Made by a program: the position numbers and the translations under genes. Positions 26,801 through 35,913 of a DNA stretch of 64,000 bases are shown piece after piece. The notes beneath the pieces were generated by a model. The model had not been told where the DNA came from. It saw nothing but the letters and a program-made list of their open reading frames with translations, and did no database searches. How positions within the stretch are numbered: the stretch's first letter is position 1; the number at the start of each line of letters is the position of its first letter. The stretch comes from Helicobacter felistomachi (GTDB lineage: Bacteria > Campylobacterota > Campylobacteria > Campylobacterales > Helicobacteraceae): NCBI RefSeq assembly GCF_030296895.1, contig NZ_AP028022.1, positions 682,001 through 746,000 of the forward strand. The letters run 5' to 3'.

Positions 26801-29800
26801 GATGGCCACTAACCCCAGTGCCACCATCGCCGCTTTAGAAAAACAAGTGCAAAGCTACCTTAGTGCCTACAACACTTGGTCGAACATTGGCAACAGCACC
26901 AACGCCAGTTGGGATACCTCTACACCCTCTAAAGGGGTAGGCCTTACCTCAAACACCCTCTCTACGCTACTCACCAATGCGGGGGCCAAACCCAGCATCG
27001 ACCTAGGCTTTGCCACCGCTGCGGCCAATAGCATCCAAACTGCCCTAACAAACATCCAAGGCTTGGTGAGCACTTCTGACTTTTCTTCAAGCACGCTTGG
27101 CACGCTAGGCTCTATCAGCGCCAGCAGCTCCACTCTAGGCACGCTCAACACCGCTGTGGGCAAACTCTACGATTTAGATCCCTCTTTCTTTGGCGCAAAC
27201 AGCCAGACTGGCAAAAGCCCGGGCAATCTAAGCAACATCAGCAATATTTTTGACGACAACACCATTATACAATCGGGCAAGGTGATCGGCCAGCCCTCTG
27301 AGGGTGTGGGTCCTGCCAGCGATGGCGCTTTAGGGGGCGGGTTTAAAGCCAACGCCTCCGCAAGTGGATATTTCACAAACCTTGTGAATTTAAACACCAT
27401 CACCAGCTTGCTAGGCAATGTCGTGGGCGGCACAGCAAACGCCCCCACAGCGAGCACGAATTACACCAAAGCATTTTCTACCAATGGTGGGGTGGTGAAT
27501 AATCTTTTGGGTAGTTCTTCTGCCTATTACAATGCCTTAGAACCCTCATCAGGCACTTTTAAAGATGGGATAAACTCCACACAATTCATTCAAGAATTGA
27601 TGAGTTTAGGCGACACCCTCAATGCTGCCCCCTCTAGCATTTCTGCCTCAACTATAAGCACCCTCCAGGGTTATTTCACAACTCCTGGCGATGGGACCTC
27701 TAGCGGGGCTCTCTACAACGCCTTGGTTGCGTGGAAAGCCATTGCTTTCCCCACAAGCGACGCAGCCGGGGCAACCAGCCTACTTAGCCAAATGGCAAGC
27801 CTTGTGGGCAACACCAATGCTGCTAGCAGTGCAATCGGCGTTAATCAACTGCTCACAGACGCAAACAATCTGAACAGTGCGAACACTGCCCTCACCACCG
27901 CTGGCAGTGGTCTAGCCGCGGCGCAAATCAACAGCGGCCTGCTCAACATCACCAGCACCAACGCGGCGGCGTTTAGCCAAGCCTCCAATGCCGCCACGGC
28001 TCTAGGGCAACTCATCAGCGCCTTGCAAGACCCCACATTGAGTTCGAGCAACACTGCTGCCAACATTGCCGGCAATGTGGTGAAACTTATCCAAGATTTA
28101 AACACCTACAACCACAACATCAATCTGCTCAACGGCCTCACCGCTACCTCTGCGGGTACGGGCACGGCAGGGACAAGCGTGGCTTCGCAAATTTTAAACT
28201 ATTTGCAGGCAAAGAGCAGCACAAAAGGCTTGATGACAAGCAGCGGCACCCTTTCTACTAATGTCCAAGACTTGCAGGGCTTGCTTAATCGCTTGCAATA
28301 TCTGCAGGGCTTACAAGCTAAAGTCCAACAGGCTATCGACAACAACCCCTACGCATTGGTGATGGGTAAAGATCAAGCGGTCAATTCCACCACTTTCCAA
28401 AACGCCGCAACTGGCATTATGGGCTTGTTCAACACCACCACAAGCGGCACACTCTTTACAGGCAGTGCTGGCAGTTATAACCCCACCGCAGACATGACCA
28501 GCAATTTCCAAGCCCTCACCACCGCTATGGGTTATGAGATGACGAACTTGAGCACTTACAACGGCTTGATTGCCAATTTAGACAACTCCAGCAACAGCAT
28601 TTTGTTAAACCCCACTTCTGGCGTAGCGCAAACCGCCGCGCAAGATGCTTTAGACAAAATCGCGCAGAATGTCTATAGTATCACCTCTTACCTCGCCCCC
28701 ATCACCCCCAGCGCTGCCGGAGGCACGAATGCGAACACTTCTAGCTTCAACACCATCCAAACAGCGTATAACACTATTAGCGGTTCTTCAGGTTTAGGTG
28801 CCTCTGCCCTCTCCTCTCTAGGAAAACTCTTTAGCACAGGGGCTAGTGGAACTGCGGGTTCTGGGGCTATAACCATTGGTGACTTAAGCAGCCCAACTGA
28901 AGATGGGAACAACACTAGCAACAAATCTACTGTCTTTGCGGGTATGCAAGCGATCGTGCAGCTAAACCAAATGTTTGGCTCGATCCAAACAGACGCTGCG
29001 GGCACCGCCGCTTCACAAGGTTTTACAAACTTCCAAACCAGCACGGGGAGTACGGGGCTTGGTGCACTCACTACAAATATCACGGCTTTAACAGCCAATT
29101 TAAGCACTACAGGCGGGGATAGTCTAAGTGGGATTACAGCTATCAATAGCCCTCAAATTGGCAAAGTAACCCAAATTTTGCAAGCTTTAGAGAGCAACTC
29201 CTCTTTGGCAAGCATAATCAACACTGCCACCACTCCCACCACTGGTGATTTTACTGGCGACAATGCGGGCAATTGGACAGCCCTCAAAAACGCGCTCACT
29301 GCCATCGGGGTCAGTGCCACCGGCATCGATCCCACAAGTCACGGGAGCGATTTAGTGAACTTTTTAACCGCGGCACAAACCCTCATTGGAACCAACGGGG
29401 CTCAGGGCGGTGCTGGAAATGGGGCATTGCAAATTTTAAACAGCGGTCTATCCAACCACATTAACCCCAACAGCGCAAACTTGGTCAATGCCATCCCCCA
29501 GCTCATTCAAGAGGCGCAGACTCTAAACTCTTTGTACACCACTGTGCAAGGTTCTACAATAGCCTCTACAGCCTCATCTATATCAAGCACCCCTGGTTTA
29601 GGTAGTGGCGGTCAGACTCTTTGGGCTAATTCTGACAAAAAAGCCATTGGTCTTACCCCTGCGGTTTACCAAGCCATCGCCCAAGTGGTGCAACAAGCCG
29701 ATGCGATCTTTAGTGCCGGGTCTGCTTCTAATGCCGGCAGCACGGGTGGGGTGTTAAACGCCGATCAAGCCGCGACCAATTACCTCAATGGGCTTAACGG

Positions 29801-31574
29801 CAGTTCTGGTGTTGGAGCCGACAGCACACAGCCCACGGCTCCAGGCACGGCTAATGCGCCCACTAACTTTGCCGGGCTCGTGGTGTATGAATTGACCCAA
29901 GGGGGGGTTTCTTGGAGCTCCAACTACGCCACAACTATACAATCTGCCACCTCCGCACAACTTGCGGCTGCCGTTAGCGCGGCTTTGTCTAGCTCTGCGC
30001 TCACCCCTGCGATGATGCAGAATATGGTAGAAAGTGCCATCACGACAGTCCTTGGCGACAGTGGCATGAGCTCTTACAGCAAAGAAATAGCTGCCATCAC
30101 GCCTTTGCTCAACAGCGCAAAAGCCACCCCCGCAAGCGTCTTAAACGATGCGCTCAACAACGCCTCCAGCTTGCAGGCTTTACTAAGCAAACTTGGCGCA
30201 ACTTGGATTAGCACCAACGCTAGCAGCGCCTCTAGCAGTGGGCTTTTAAATGCCTCTACCATCCAAAAGATCGAGACGGTTTTAGGCAACATGAAAACCA
30301 GTGGGGCTACTTACACGGCGGCGCAAGATGCGATTAATGGCACTTCTGCGGCGGCCAAACAAGCGCAACAAATCGAGGCTGCGGCCACTGCCCAAGCCGC
30401 CTTGCAAAACAACTTAAACGCACTCACCATGCTTGGCAACACACAGTTTAACTCCAACACAGAGAGCAGCTATTTACAAGAGCTTGGCACGGTCACCACC
30501 GCCCAAGCCGAATACATGGCGTCCAACTACAACTTACCCGCCTTGATGGCTCAATTAAAAGCTGAGGAAGCCAACTACACCGGTGCCAACGGGCAAGCGG
30601 TGCAAAAATCCATCACCACCGCTTACCAAACCATCATGCAAACCGGTAACTTGAACCCCTCGGCCGCTCAACAGGCCCTCACAAACTTGGTGAGCGAAGT
30701 TGCCACCTTGCAAGATCAAGTGGTGAGTGCTTTGGGTACTTTGATGCAACAAAGCCGTGGAGGCGGGGGCGGCGCACAGGTGGCAGCTGAAGTGAGAAAC
30801 GGCGACGGGGCGCATGGCGGCGTGCTCATGGTGGCTCTTGACAAACAAGGGGGCGCGACTCAGCTCCTTGAAATGCCCGCTGGCAATCCTCAACAGCAAG
30901 TCAACGCCCTCAAGACCTTGTTGCAGAATTTACAGACAACTTCTGCTTTCGCCAAGGCGAGCTTAATGAAGCTTAACAGCGATCTTAGTAAAATGGCAAC
31001 AGCGACCGCCACTGCCACTTACGGCTCCGCTCATCGCATGGTGCCCATGAACTCCAATGGCAACATGTATGGCATCGATGTGCAGTTTGGGTATAAACAA
31101 TTCTTTGGCAAAAAGAAACGCTGGGGTGTGCGCTACTACGCCAACTTCAGTTACCAACACGGCACATTCATGAACAGCAATGCAGCTGAACTTGACAACT
31201 TTGTCTATGGGGCTGGGGTGGATGCGCTGTATAACTTCTACGAAAGCAAAGATGGCAAATACACCACAGGTCTGTTTGCAGGGCTCATGTTGGATGGCTC
31301 TAGCTGGGCGGTCAAAGGGCAAAGTTACTACACCTACTTGATGAATTACGACAATTCACACGGCGGCCATGCGGTCATGAACACCAGCTACTTCCAAATC
31401 CCCTTGAATTTGGGCTTTAGGACGAATGTCAACAGACACAATGGCTTTGAAATCGGTTTAAGAATCCCCCTTGCGGTGAATTACTACTTCAAGGGAGAAT
31501 TGGATGGCGTGAAAACAGACATTGCGTACAAACGCAATGTTTCTGTTTACTTCAACTATGTTTACAACTTCTAA
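23898..31574 (+). CDS. Giant Hop-type outer-membrane protein
   Basis: An uninterrupted 2,558-residue protein, more than twice the usual size of H. pylori Hop proteins. It opens with a signal peptide (KRTISLALASCFGFVPALDA, cleavage near residue 32) and NLVDSISGLLGGNY. The bulk (about residues 35-2300) is Asn, Ser, Thr, Ala and Gly-rich, with repeated short patterns such as LQSLDTLQGLVNGGIV and LLNRLQYLQGLQAKVQQAID. A glycine-rich linker (SRGGGGGAQVAAEV) precedes the final barrel, residues about 2384-2558, ending in SVYFNYVYNF with the terminal Phe used for outer-membrane assembly. The barrel matches the Helicobacter OMP family; the long passenger suggests an adhesin, which is inference. It has a CAAGGAC ribosome site. 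Its 3' end forms an inverted repeat with the minus copy. Confidence 0.88.
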   Translation: MKRNSKRKSYKRTISLALASCFGFVPALDADAMNVDNLVDSISGLLGGNYSAGASAGSPSTFGSNPATGIWVNDDGTATRFGTGAGQVYRGVSGGGSGLANNPQISNYNLYGASGLLSDFNLGTNYTNPLEGLSSQFSNANIYYGYRSAFAGVPTASNNLLNPSASVSNPYWTTSTGSMSDAKGNLASSLLNNPGQVSSVDTLLQNIYDTIQSINGSIGVSGSGATGVANYVADYSSSGAVGSVGANFLNALNSIQTANTDNTTSSLTGLAASINTVANALGISALGSSAGTASGKALFATATDTSGLANTYTVADNALAALQSLDTLQGLVNGGIVSTTTDKTTGAVNGYISNTNYIAAYKLYDTVTTKGYLSDITNNILNGASVSQVAAAINALNTNGKFGVATQAQLQTALNGLVNPSQYKVVYDAYDNIAKAIQTGYTPSGQSTAISYSTVFNKGANNADIINSLITFEDAYNNVKGSDGLASGNGLLTSNFLTGGVTSSTTSTIAQALYNTFNGSSAAYTTLTNALSALGNVLSPSTVYVSSTTTTNDTATTQNQSSSYPINVASPTSTDKNITSYTTQSAANKVAYNNTINTALSKLLGSAITYSDGQSTLAGLLKGGGSVASQILTAGLQNAAANALQGQNNTTNGAATVINQIRAIYTSQELLNAYIGAALDPNSNITPDTQAQILTGLNAALTASDKNQGLIAQTVYSIERLLNSNTTGGKTITAPTLSTFNTDLGNTGTSPFTSSSVTLTQMQTALNSMTDLNTMAASNTAANMVAAATQAAVIKSNLQTVVAALEAGAIEVSGATATATTLAGAFTTLSGSASPIKDTITVAAGAGQAATEAAIVALLGGTGAWTSANSATTNPLTKFSAATTTYSTITALQTAVSSVNTDVANIDAIMGAGNQVTNWGTTFLGTGLTGVTGSIADQIAAMQKAITNYNNQVEIAFTPSQQQDFMSGMATNPSATIAALEKQVQSYLSAYNTWSNIGNSTNASWDTSTPSKGVGLTSNTLSTLLTNAGAKPSIDLGFATAAANSIQTALTNIQGLVSTSDFSSSTLGTLGSISASSSTLGTLNTAVGKLYDLDPSFFGANSQTGKSPGNLSNISNIFDDNTIIQSGKVIGQPSEGVGPASDGALGGGFKANASASGYFTNLVNLNTITSLLGNVVGGTANAPTASTNYTKAFSTNGGVVNNLLGSSSAYYNALEPSSGTFKDGINSTQFIQELMSLGDTLNAAPSSISASTISTLQGYFTTPGDGTSSGALYNALVAWKAIAFPTSDAAGATSLLSQMASLVGNTNAASSAIGVNQLLTDANNLNSANTALTTAGSGLAAAQINSGLLNITSTNAAAFSQASNAATALGQLISALQDPTLSSSNTAANIAGNVVKLIQDLNTYNHNINLLNGLTATSAGTGTAGTSVASQILNYLQAKSSTKGLMTSSGTLSTNVQDLQGLLNRLQYLQGLQAKVQQAIDNNPYALVMGKDQAVNSTTFQNAATGIMGLFNTTTSGTLFTGSAGSYNPTADMTSNFQALTTAMGYEMTNLSTYNGLIANLDNSSNSILLNPTSGVAQTAAQDALDKIAQNVYSITSYLAPITPSAAGGTNANTSSFNTIQTAYNTISGSSGLGASALSSLGKLFSTGASGTAGSGAITIGDLSSPTEDGNNTSNKSTVFAGMQAIVQLNQMFGSIQTDAAGTAASQGFTNFQTSTGSTGLGALTTNITALTANLSTTGGDSLSGITAINSPQIGKVTQILQALESNSSLASIINTATTPTTGDFTGDNAGNWTALKNALTAIGVSATGIDPTSHGSDLVNFLTAAQTLIGTNGAQGGAGNGALQILNSGLSNHINPNSANLVNAIPQLIQEAQTLNSLYTTVQGSTIASTASSISSTPGLGSGGQTLWANSDKKAIGLTPAVYQAIAQVVQQADAIFSAGSASNAGSTGGVLNADQAATNYLNGLNGSSGVGADSTQPTAPGTANAPTNFAGLVVYELTQGGVSWSSNYATTIQSATSAQLAAAVSAALSSSALTPAMMQNMVESAITTVLGDSGMSSYSKEIAAITPLLNSAKATPASVLNDALNNASSLQALLSKLGATWISTNASSASSSGLLNASTIQKIETVLGNMKTSGATYTAAQDAINGTSAAAKQAQQIEAAATAQAALQNNLNALTMLGNTQFNSNTESSYLQELGTVTTAQAEYMASNYNLPALMAQLKAEEANYTGANGQAVQKSITTAYQTIMQTGNLNPSAAQQALTNLVSEVATLQDQVVSALGTLMQQSRGGGGGAQVAAEVRNGDGAHGGVLMVALDKQGGATQLLEMPAGNPQQQVNALKTLLQNLQTTSAFAKASLMKLNSDLSKMATATATATYGSAHRMVPMNSNGNMYGIDVQFGYKQFFGKKKRWGVRYYANFSYQHGTFMNSNAAELDNFVYGAGVDALYNFYESKDGKYTTGLFAGLMLDGSSWAVKGQSYYTYLMNYDNSHGGHAVMNTSYFQIPLNLGFRTNVNRHNGFEIGLRIPLAVNYYFKGELDGVKTDIAYKRNVSVYFNYVYNF

Positions 31575-31660
31575 TCTTTGAGAGGTTGTTAGGATTTTAG
31601 GGGCTTTGCCCCTGTGCCCCTTTGAGGGGGCTTGCTTTCTTTTTTACCTTTGCCCTTTAA
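31047..31660 (+). repeat. Inverted repeat, right copy: OMP barrel end and 3' flank
   Basis: Partner of the repeat at 15119-15711. The first about 280 bases are nearly identical, the next stretch differs (TYLMNYDNSHGGHAV against DSLVAQGLGK), and the gene end plus 3' flank match again up to TTTGCCCTTTAA, where an IS605-type element begins. The palindrome GGGGCTTTGCCCC at about 31599-31613 could act as a transcription terminator. Confidence 0.85.
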
Positions 31661-32040
31661 ATGGCACTTTGTACGAAAGCCACGATCAAATACAAGAGCA
31701 ACAACAATCTTGTCTATACTTGCAAATACCATGCTGTGTGGTGTCCTAAATACAAGAGAAAAGTTCTTGTAAATCAGGTAGAGATAAGATTGAAACAAAT
31801 TGTTTTAGAAGTGGCACAAGAATTAGAGGTGGAGATTTTAGAAATGGAAACAGAAAGGAGCATAGAAACTCCGCTGCGCTCATTTTGGAGTGATGAAGTT
31901 TATTAGAACAGCTAAAGGCAGAAGCAGTCGGCTTTTAAGGCAAGAGTTTGTGCATTTGAGAACAAGACTACCCACACCATGGACAAACTCTTGTTTGATT
32001 TCTTCTATAGGGGGGTGCGCCTTTGAAAACAAGTGGAAAG
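31661..32040 (+). pseudogene. tnpA: IS200/IS605 transposase TnpA remnant
   Basis: The first part encodes YKSNNNLVYTCKYHAVWCPK and YKRKVLVNQVEIRLKQIVLE, the N-terminus of Y1 (HUH) transposases. After EVEILEME the normal continuation with the His-x-His metal motif is missing. A second part in another frame gives KFIRTAKGRSSRLLRQEFVH and RTRLPTPWTNSCLISSIGG, the TnpA C-terminal half. An internal deletion has therefore removed the HUH motif, and the frame is broken. Confidence 0.8.
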
Positions 32041-32043
32041 ACG

Positions 32044-33106
32044 ATGTTAATCGCCTACAAGCAGAAACTCTACCATGCAAGCAAGCACAAGCACATCAGC
32101 AAGCTTCTACGCTTTTATGGCATTTGCTACAACCATGGTATGGCTTGGCATAAGAGATATGAAGGCTCTACAAGAAACACTTAAATCTCTACACTCTGCA
32201 AAGCACATCACCAAACTCAATGAAAACAACACACTTTGCTTTTTTAAAACTTTGGGTTCTCAAACCTTGCAGGAGTTAGTAGAGAGGATAGACAAGGCTT
32301 ATCAAAGATTTTTTTAAAAACAAGGCAGACCTCCTAGATTTAACTTGTGCCTGGTGTGTGGAGAAAAACGCCAAGCGTTTTCCCTAAACCTGCAGGCACT
32401 AACAGCGTGGGGCTTGCTGGGTTAAAAACATTTCTCACCTGCTCTCATGGCGCACAAATCCCCTTACCTTTATTTTTCTCTAAATATTTGCCTTTGATGA
32501 AATCTTGTTCTAAATCTCTAAAAAGAAAAGAGGCTCGAATCACCGCTTGAAAGCTAGATGAAGGCTTGCTAGATTGCACAGAAAAATCAAAAACCTGAGA
32601 ACAGACTTTTTCTACAAGCTTGCCAATAGTCTAGCCAGACAATACGCCACTATTTTCATTGAAGACTTGAACTTGAAGGGTATGGTTAAACTTTGGGGGT
32701 GCGCAAGCCGAAGGGTTGCGCGTCTAATGCCAAACTGCGAGGACTGTTATAATGCAAGGGCTATCCTCTAGAGAGAAAAACCCAAGTGGTTATAGGTCTC
32801 ATCAAAAGCGTTGCTTTTGTTCCCAGCTCTAAAACTTGTTCTAGCTGTGGAGCACTTAAAGAGGATTTGAGCCTAAAAGATAGAGAGCGGGCCTATAATG
32901 CCTGCCAAAATTATCTCTCTTGTGGCTTTTCTTTGGATAGAGACTTCAATGTAAGCATTGATGTTCATAGAGAGCGGGCTTGCTCTTGGAGTCAAGGCTG
33001 TAAAACATGCCTAGTGGGCAAACCTTACCCCCTAAAAGTGGCATTCGCAAGCTCGCTTAGTAATTTGCCACTTAAAAGCCATCGAGGTTTAAAACATTCG
33101 TTATAG
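32044..33106 (+). pseudogene. tnpB: IS605-type TnpB remnant
   Basis: TnpB proteins are RNA-guided nucleases with a RuvC fold, ancestors of Cas12. From ATG 32044 one frame gives MLIAYKQKLYHASKHKHISK and YNHGMAWHKRYEGSTRN, then other frames give HITKLNENN, LGSQTLQELVERIDKAYQRF, KNLRTDFFYKLANSLARQY with FIEDLNLKGM (second RuvC acidic residue), and VPSSKTCSSCGALKEDLSLK with LDRDFNVSI (zinc finger and last acidic residue). At least four frame changes or stops separate these blocks. It cannot make a full protein. Confidence 0.8.
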
Positions 33107-33189
33107 AACAATAGACTTATGTTAAGTTGATGTTCTTTTAGTTTTGTTGAGTATAGGGTGTTGTTTTTCCTAGCGTGCGTTTGTAATTT

Positions 33190-33372
33190 CTACCGCTTCT
33201 CAAACACATACACAAAACAATCAGGAGCATTATATTCTGGTATGGATTTTTTAAAGTAGTCCATATAGATTTTTTCTTGGTAAAGCTTGGCGTTTTATAA
33301 GTCTTGGGGGCTGGGGTCAATGAGTTTAAACAAGGCACCCACTCTTTTAGTGTTAGGGCTTTTAATGCAGGT
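33190..33372 (-). pseudogene. C-terminal fragment of an unidentified gene
   Basis: One minus-strand frame reads TCIKSPNTKRVGALFKLIDP, then SPQDL, a stop codon, NAKLYQEKIYMDYFKKSIPE and YNAPDCFVYVFEKR before TAG at 33192-33190. The composition is protein-like, with charged and aromatic residues evenly spread, unlike the surrounding frames. There is no start. I do not recognise the family. It may be the tail of a gene destroyed when the IS element or OMP genes rearranged. Confidence 0.35.
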
Positions 33373-33491
33373 AGTTAATTGTTAATATATGTGCAAGGCT
33401 ATTCATCAAGATCGTATTTTAAGATATTTTTACATGGAAGGCTAAAAATGCTACTATAAACTCAATTCTAAATTTCCAATCGGGGGTTTTT

Positions 33492-34108
33492 ATGATTTTT
33501 AGAATCAAGACAAAGAACTTAGCACTTTTGGCACTAATGGTGATGGGCACAGCTCAGGTTACGCAGGCAGGAGAGAGGCATGGCTTTTTTGTGGGACTTG
33601 GGTATCAACAAGGTAAGGGTGGGGGAGGAGAATACAAGAGGGCCTTGTCGAGTGGATTCTCTCTCTATGGTCTAAGTGCGCAAGTGGGAGGTGTGGGGTT
33701 TGCTAACAAATGTTTGGCGGACAGATTTATGGCTTCTTTGATTGGAACAACAGTGGTTTTTTTGATGATTGGCCCTTTTGGAAAAAGTTTGGAAAACCAA
33801 CGAGAGGCAAATGGGATGTTTACAGCTATGGTGGAGCTGCTGATGCGATTGTGAATCTCATTGCAACCGACCCATTTGCCTTTGGTTTGGTTGGAGGGAT
33901 TCAACTGGCAGGCAACACCTGGAGTTACAATAGCTTTTCTCACACCGGGTTTCAGTTTCTTTTTAATGCAGGTAGCCGTATCCGACTCAATAAACATGTA
34001 GCTATCCAAGCAGGAATCAAGTTTCCCATGATTCCCCAAAAGATCACAAAAGAAATAAAGGACATTAGACGCTATGTTTGGTATGTCAACCTTGATTACA
34101 CTTTCTAA
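33492..34108 (+). pseudogene. Small Helicobacter outer-membrane protein, one frameshift
   Basis: From ATG 33492 the product has a signal peptide (about residues 1-26, ending VTQAGE) and GFFVGLGYQQGKGGGGEY, the opening strand of Hop/Hor-type porins. At AAA 33708-33710 the frame shifts; adding one A gives NKMFGGQIYGFFDWNNSG and a continuous barrel through FGLVGGIQLAGNTWSYNSF to the C-terminal WYVNLDYTF, ending in Phe. The repaired length is about 205 residues, typical of the smaller Hor/Hof proteins rather than adhesive Hops. A TATAAA box sits about 32 bases upstream. As assembled, only a 120-residue non-functional peptide would be made. Confidence 0.75.
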
Positions 34109-34807
34109 GATTTGGCGAATTGCTTTACAACAAGTTTTACAGAGCGTTTCTAACGCCATCGAAGCCTGTTTACGTAATGACTTTGGAGCCCGCACGGACT
34201 CCTCCGGGTTGTAGAGTGGGTTTTTACAGCCGGCCAATCAACCAATATCAACACTTTGTAAACAAGCATCGTAAACTTGCTCCAGCATTCACTAGATGTT
34301 GAGCACACTCTGCACTAAGAGACCAACGCTCTTGATTAAAACACTTCTAGCCTCTAAGATACCTCTAAACAACGGATGGAATCTTTAGAGCAGGGCGAGA
34401 GCCCATTGGATAAAATCATCAAGTTGATGCAGAATATGAATGCCGATAATGCGCTTTTTTGGAGTTTGCTTTTTGTGGTGCAAGGGCTATATCTTAAAGG
34501 AGATCGTAAAAACCAATGGGGGAGTTTGTGTTCTGCTCCTTAATTCTCAAGGGACTGACCCCCATAAGGGATACTAATTAAAGAAAAAAGGCCTTACATC
34601 AGGGGGCACTGATCAAAGGGGGCTAACCCCAACAAGAGCTGGAGCAAAAGAACGACACCTCAAAAAGGGGCCAAAGGGACAGACCCCAAGTCATACCTAA
34701 AAGGGACAACCCAAAAGGGACGGCGCACACAGTCAAAGAGAGCTGTGTAAAAATGGAATAAGATAAAGTTGCAAAGGGCGTGCGCTAAAGTTGCACCTCT
34801 AAAGTTC
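34109..34807 (+). other. Gene-poor interval between the OMP remnant and rplS
   Basis: About 700 bases without a confident gene. It holds one small possible frame (34376-34543) and, from about 34545, an A/G-rich tract with repeated motifs of the type AAAGGGACA and AAGGGGC, partly resembling the low-complexity DNA after rpoBC. No RNA gene or convincing terminator for rplS was recognised. Confidence 0.5.
34376..34543 (+). CDS. Possible small protein or gene remnant, 55 residues
   Basis: ATG 34376 opens 55 codons: MESLEQGESPLDKIIKLMQN, then MNADNALFWSLLFVVQGLYL and a basic tail ending LCSAP. The acidic helix followed by a hydrophobic helix is protein-like. No good ribosome site precedes the ATG, and the surrounding DNA looks degraded, so it could equally be a surviving piece of a larger gene. 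No family recognised. Confidence 0.25.
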   Translation: MESLEQGESPLDKIIKLMQNMNADNALFWSLLFVVQGLYLKGDRKNQWGSLCSAP

Positions 34808-35182
34808 TTAAGCCTCTTTGTTCTTTTCAACCTTACGCACTTCTTTAATGCGCGCAGCCTTGCCTTTTCTGTGGCGTAAGTAGTAGAGTTTAGCCCGGCG
34901 CACCCGCCCCACCCTCAAAACCTCGATGCTCGCTAAACTTGCTGAATAAAGGGGAAAAATCCGCTCCACACCCACGCCATTTGCACCCACTTTGCGGACA
35001 CAAAAAGTCTTGCCAACCCCACTGCCCCTTAAAGCGATGCAAACGCCCTCAAAGTTTTGGGTACGCATTTTGTCGCCCTCTTGGATACGGATGCCAAGGC
35101 GCAAAGTGTCGCCAGCTTTAAAACGGGGGGGCTGTGCCTTGATTTGAGCGTCTTCAAAGGATTGCAAATAGCGGTTTTTCAT
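34808..35182 (-). CDS. rplS: 50S ribosomal protein L19
   Basis: L19 sits at the 30S-50S interface. The 124-residue product begins [13 protein letters not shown] and contains [37 protein letters not shown] and [20 protein letters not shown], the family core. Its ATG overlaps the trmD stop as ATGA, which implies coupled translation. It is the last gene of the rpsP-KH-rimM-trmD-rplS operon, the usual order in Helicobacter. Confidence 0.98.
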   Translation of the reverse strand: MKNRYLQSFEDAQIKAQPPRFKAGDTLRLGIRIQEGDKMRTQNFEGVCIALRGSGVGKTFCVRKVGANGVGVERIFPLYSASLASIEVLRVGRVRRAKLYYLRHRKGKAARIKEVRKVEKNKEA

Positions 35183-35913
35183 TTGGATGAACCTTTCTTG
35201 TTGTTTTGGCAGAACTTCTGCAAAGACCTATCTAAGCGATAAAGGGGGGGACGAAAATATTTAGTCCTCTGGATAGATAAATCGTGCATAATCCCCTCTA
35301 TTCTAGCATGGTTACCCTTTGAATACGCTGAAATAGTCGGTATTTGCGTACAACTGGGCTTTTTGTCTAGGTTGTAGGTGTTGGCAAAGTTGGGAGCCTC
35401 CAAGAGATGTTGGCTAAAACTTTCATTGTCTAGCGAATGGGCGTTGCCTAAAGTCCCCTTTAAAAGCCGCGCCACGCTGTCGCACACACATAAAGCGGGC
35501 AACTCCCCCCCGGTGAGCACAAAATCGCCCACACTAAAGACTTCATCGGCATGCGTTTCGATCAAGCGCTCATCAAAGCCATCGTAGCGCCCGCAGACGA
35601 GGATCAAGTGTTTGTAAGTGGATAATCTTTTAGCATCTTGTTGGGTGTAGGGCTTACCCACAGGGCTTAAGAAAAGCACATGCCCACTTGTTAGGCTCTC
35701 TAGGGCATTTTCCACCATGTAGGGGTCTAAAATCTGCCCTGCACCCCCGCCCACTAAAGGGAAGTCCGCCCGTTTGAATTTATGGGGGGAAAAGGGGCGC
35801 ATATCCACCAAATCAAGGCTAAAAATGCCCTGTGCTAAGGCTCTTTTTAAAATGGAGTCCTCAAAATAAAAGGACAATAAATTAGGAAAGAGACTAAGGA
35901 TGCTAAAGCGCAT
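35179..35913 (-). CDS. trmD: tRNA (guanine-37-N1)-methyltransferase
   Basis: TrmD methylates G37 next to the anticodon, preventing frameshifting, using S-adenosylmethionine bound in a trefoil knot. The 244-residue product starts at ATG 35913 ([13 protein letters not shown]), which overlaps the rimM stop in TGATG. Knot motifs [26 protein letters not shown] and [16 protein letters not shown] are all present. The C-terminal domain is normal. The end overlaps rplS by four bases. Confidence 0.97.
   Translation of the reverse strand: MRFSILSLFPNLLSFYFEDSILKRALAQGIFSLDLVDMRPFSPHKFKRADFPLVGGGAGQILDPYMVENALESLTSGHVLFLSPVGKPYTQQDAKRLSTYKHLILVCGRYDGFDERLIETHADEVFSVGDFVLTGGELPALCVCDSVARLLKGTLGNAHSLDNESFSQHLLEAPNFANTYNLDKKPSCTQIPTISAYSKGNHARIEGIMHDLSIQRTKYFRPPLYRLDRSLQKFCQNNKKGSSK

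Larger units (their letters stand above)
31661..33106 (+). mobile_element. Decayed IS605-family insertion sequence
   Basis: Remnants of an IS200-type tnpA and a tnpB lie in the same orientation, as in IS605. The left edge abuts TTTAA (31656-31660), the target at which H. pylori IS605 is known to insert, and coincides with the point where the OMP 3' flank stops matching its inverted copy. The right edge is unclear, somewhere after the tnpB end at about 33106. Both genes are broken, so the element is immobile by itself. Confidence 0.75.

Noticed and set aside
31661-33106. Repeated short sequences near the IS relic as a CRISPR array
   Set aside because: There are no regularly spaced direct repeats of constant length anywhere in the window.
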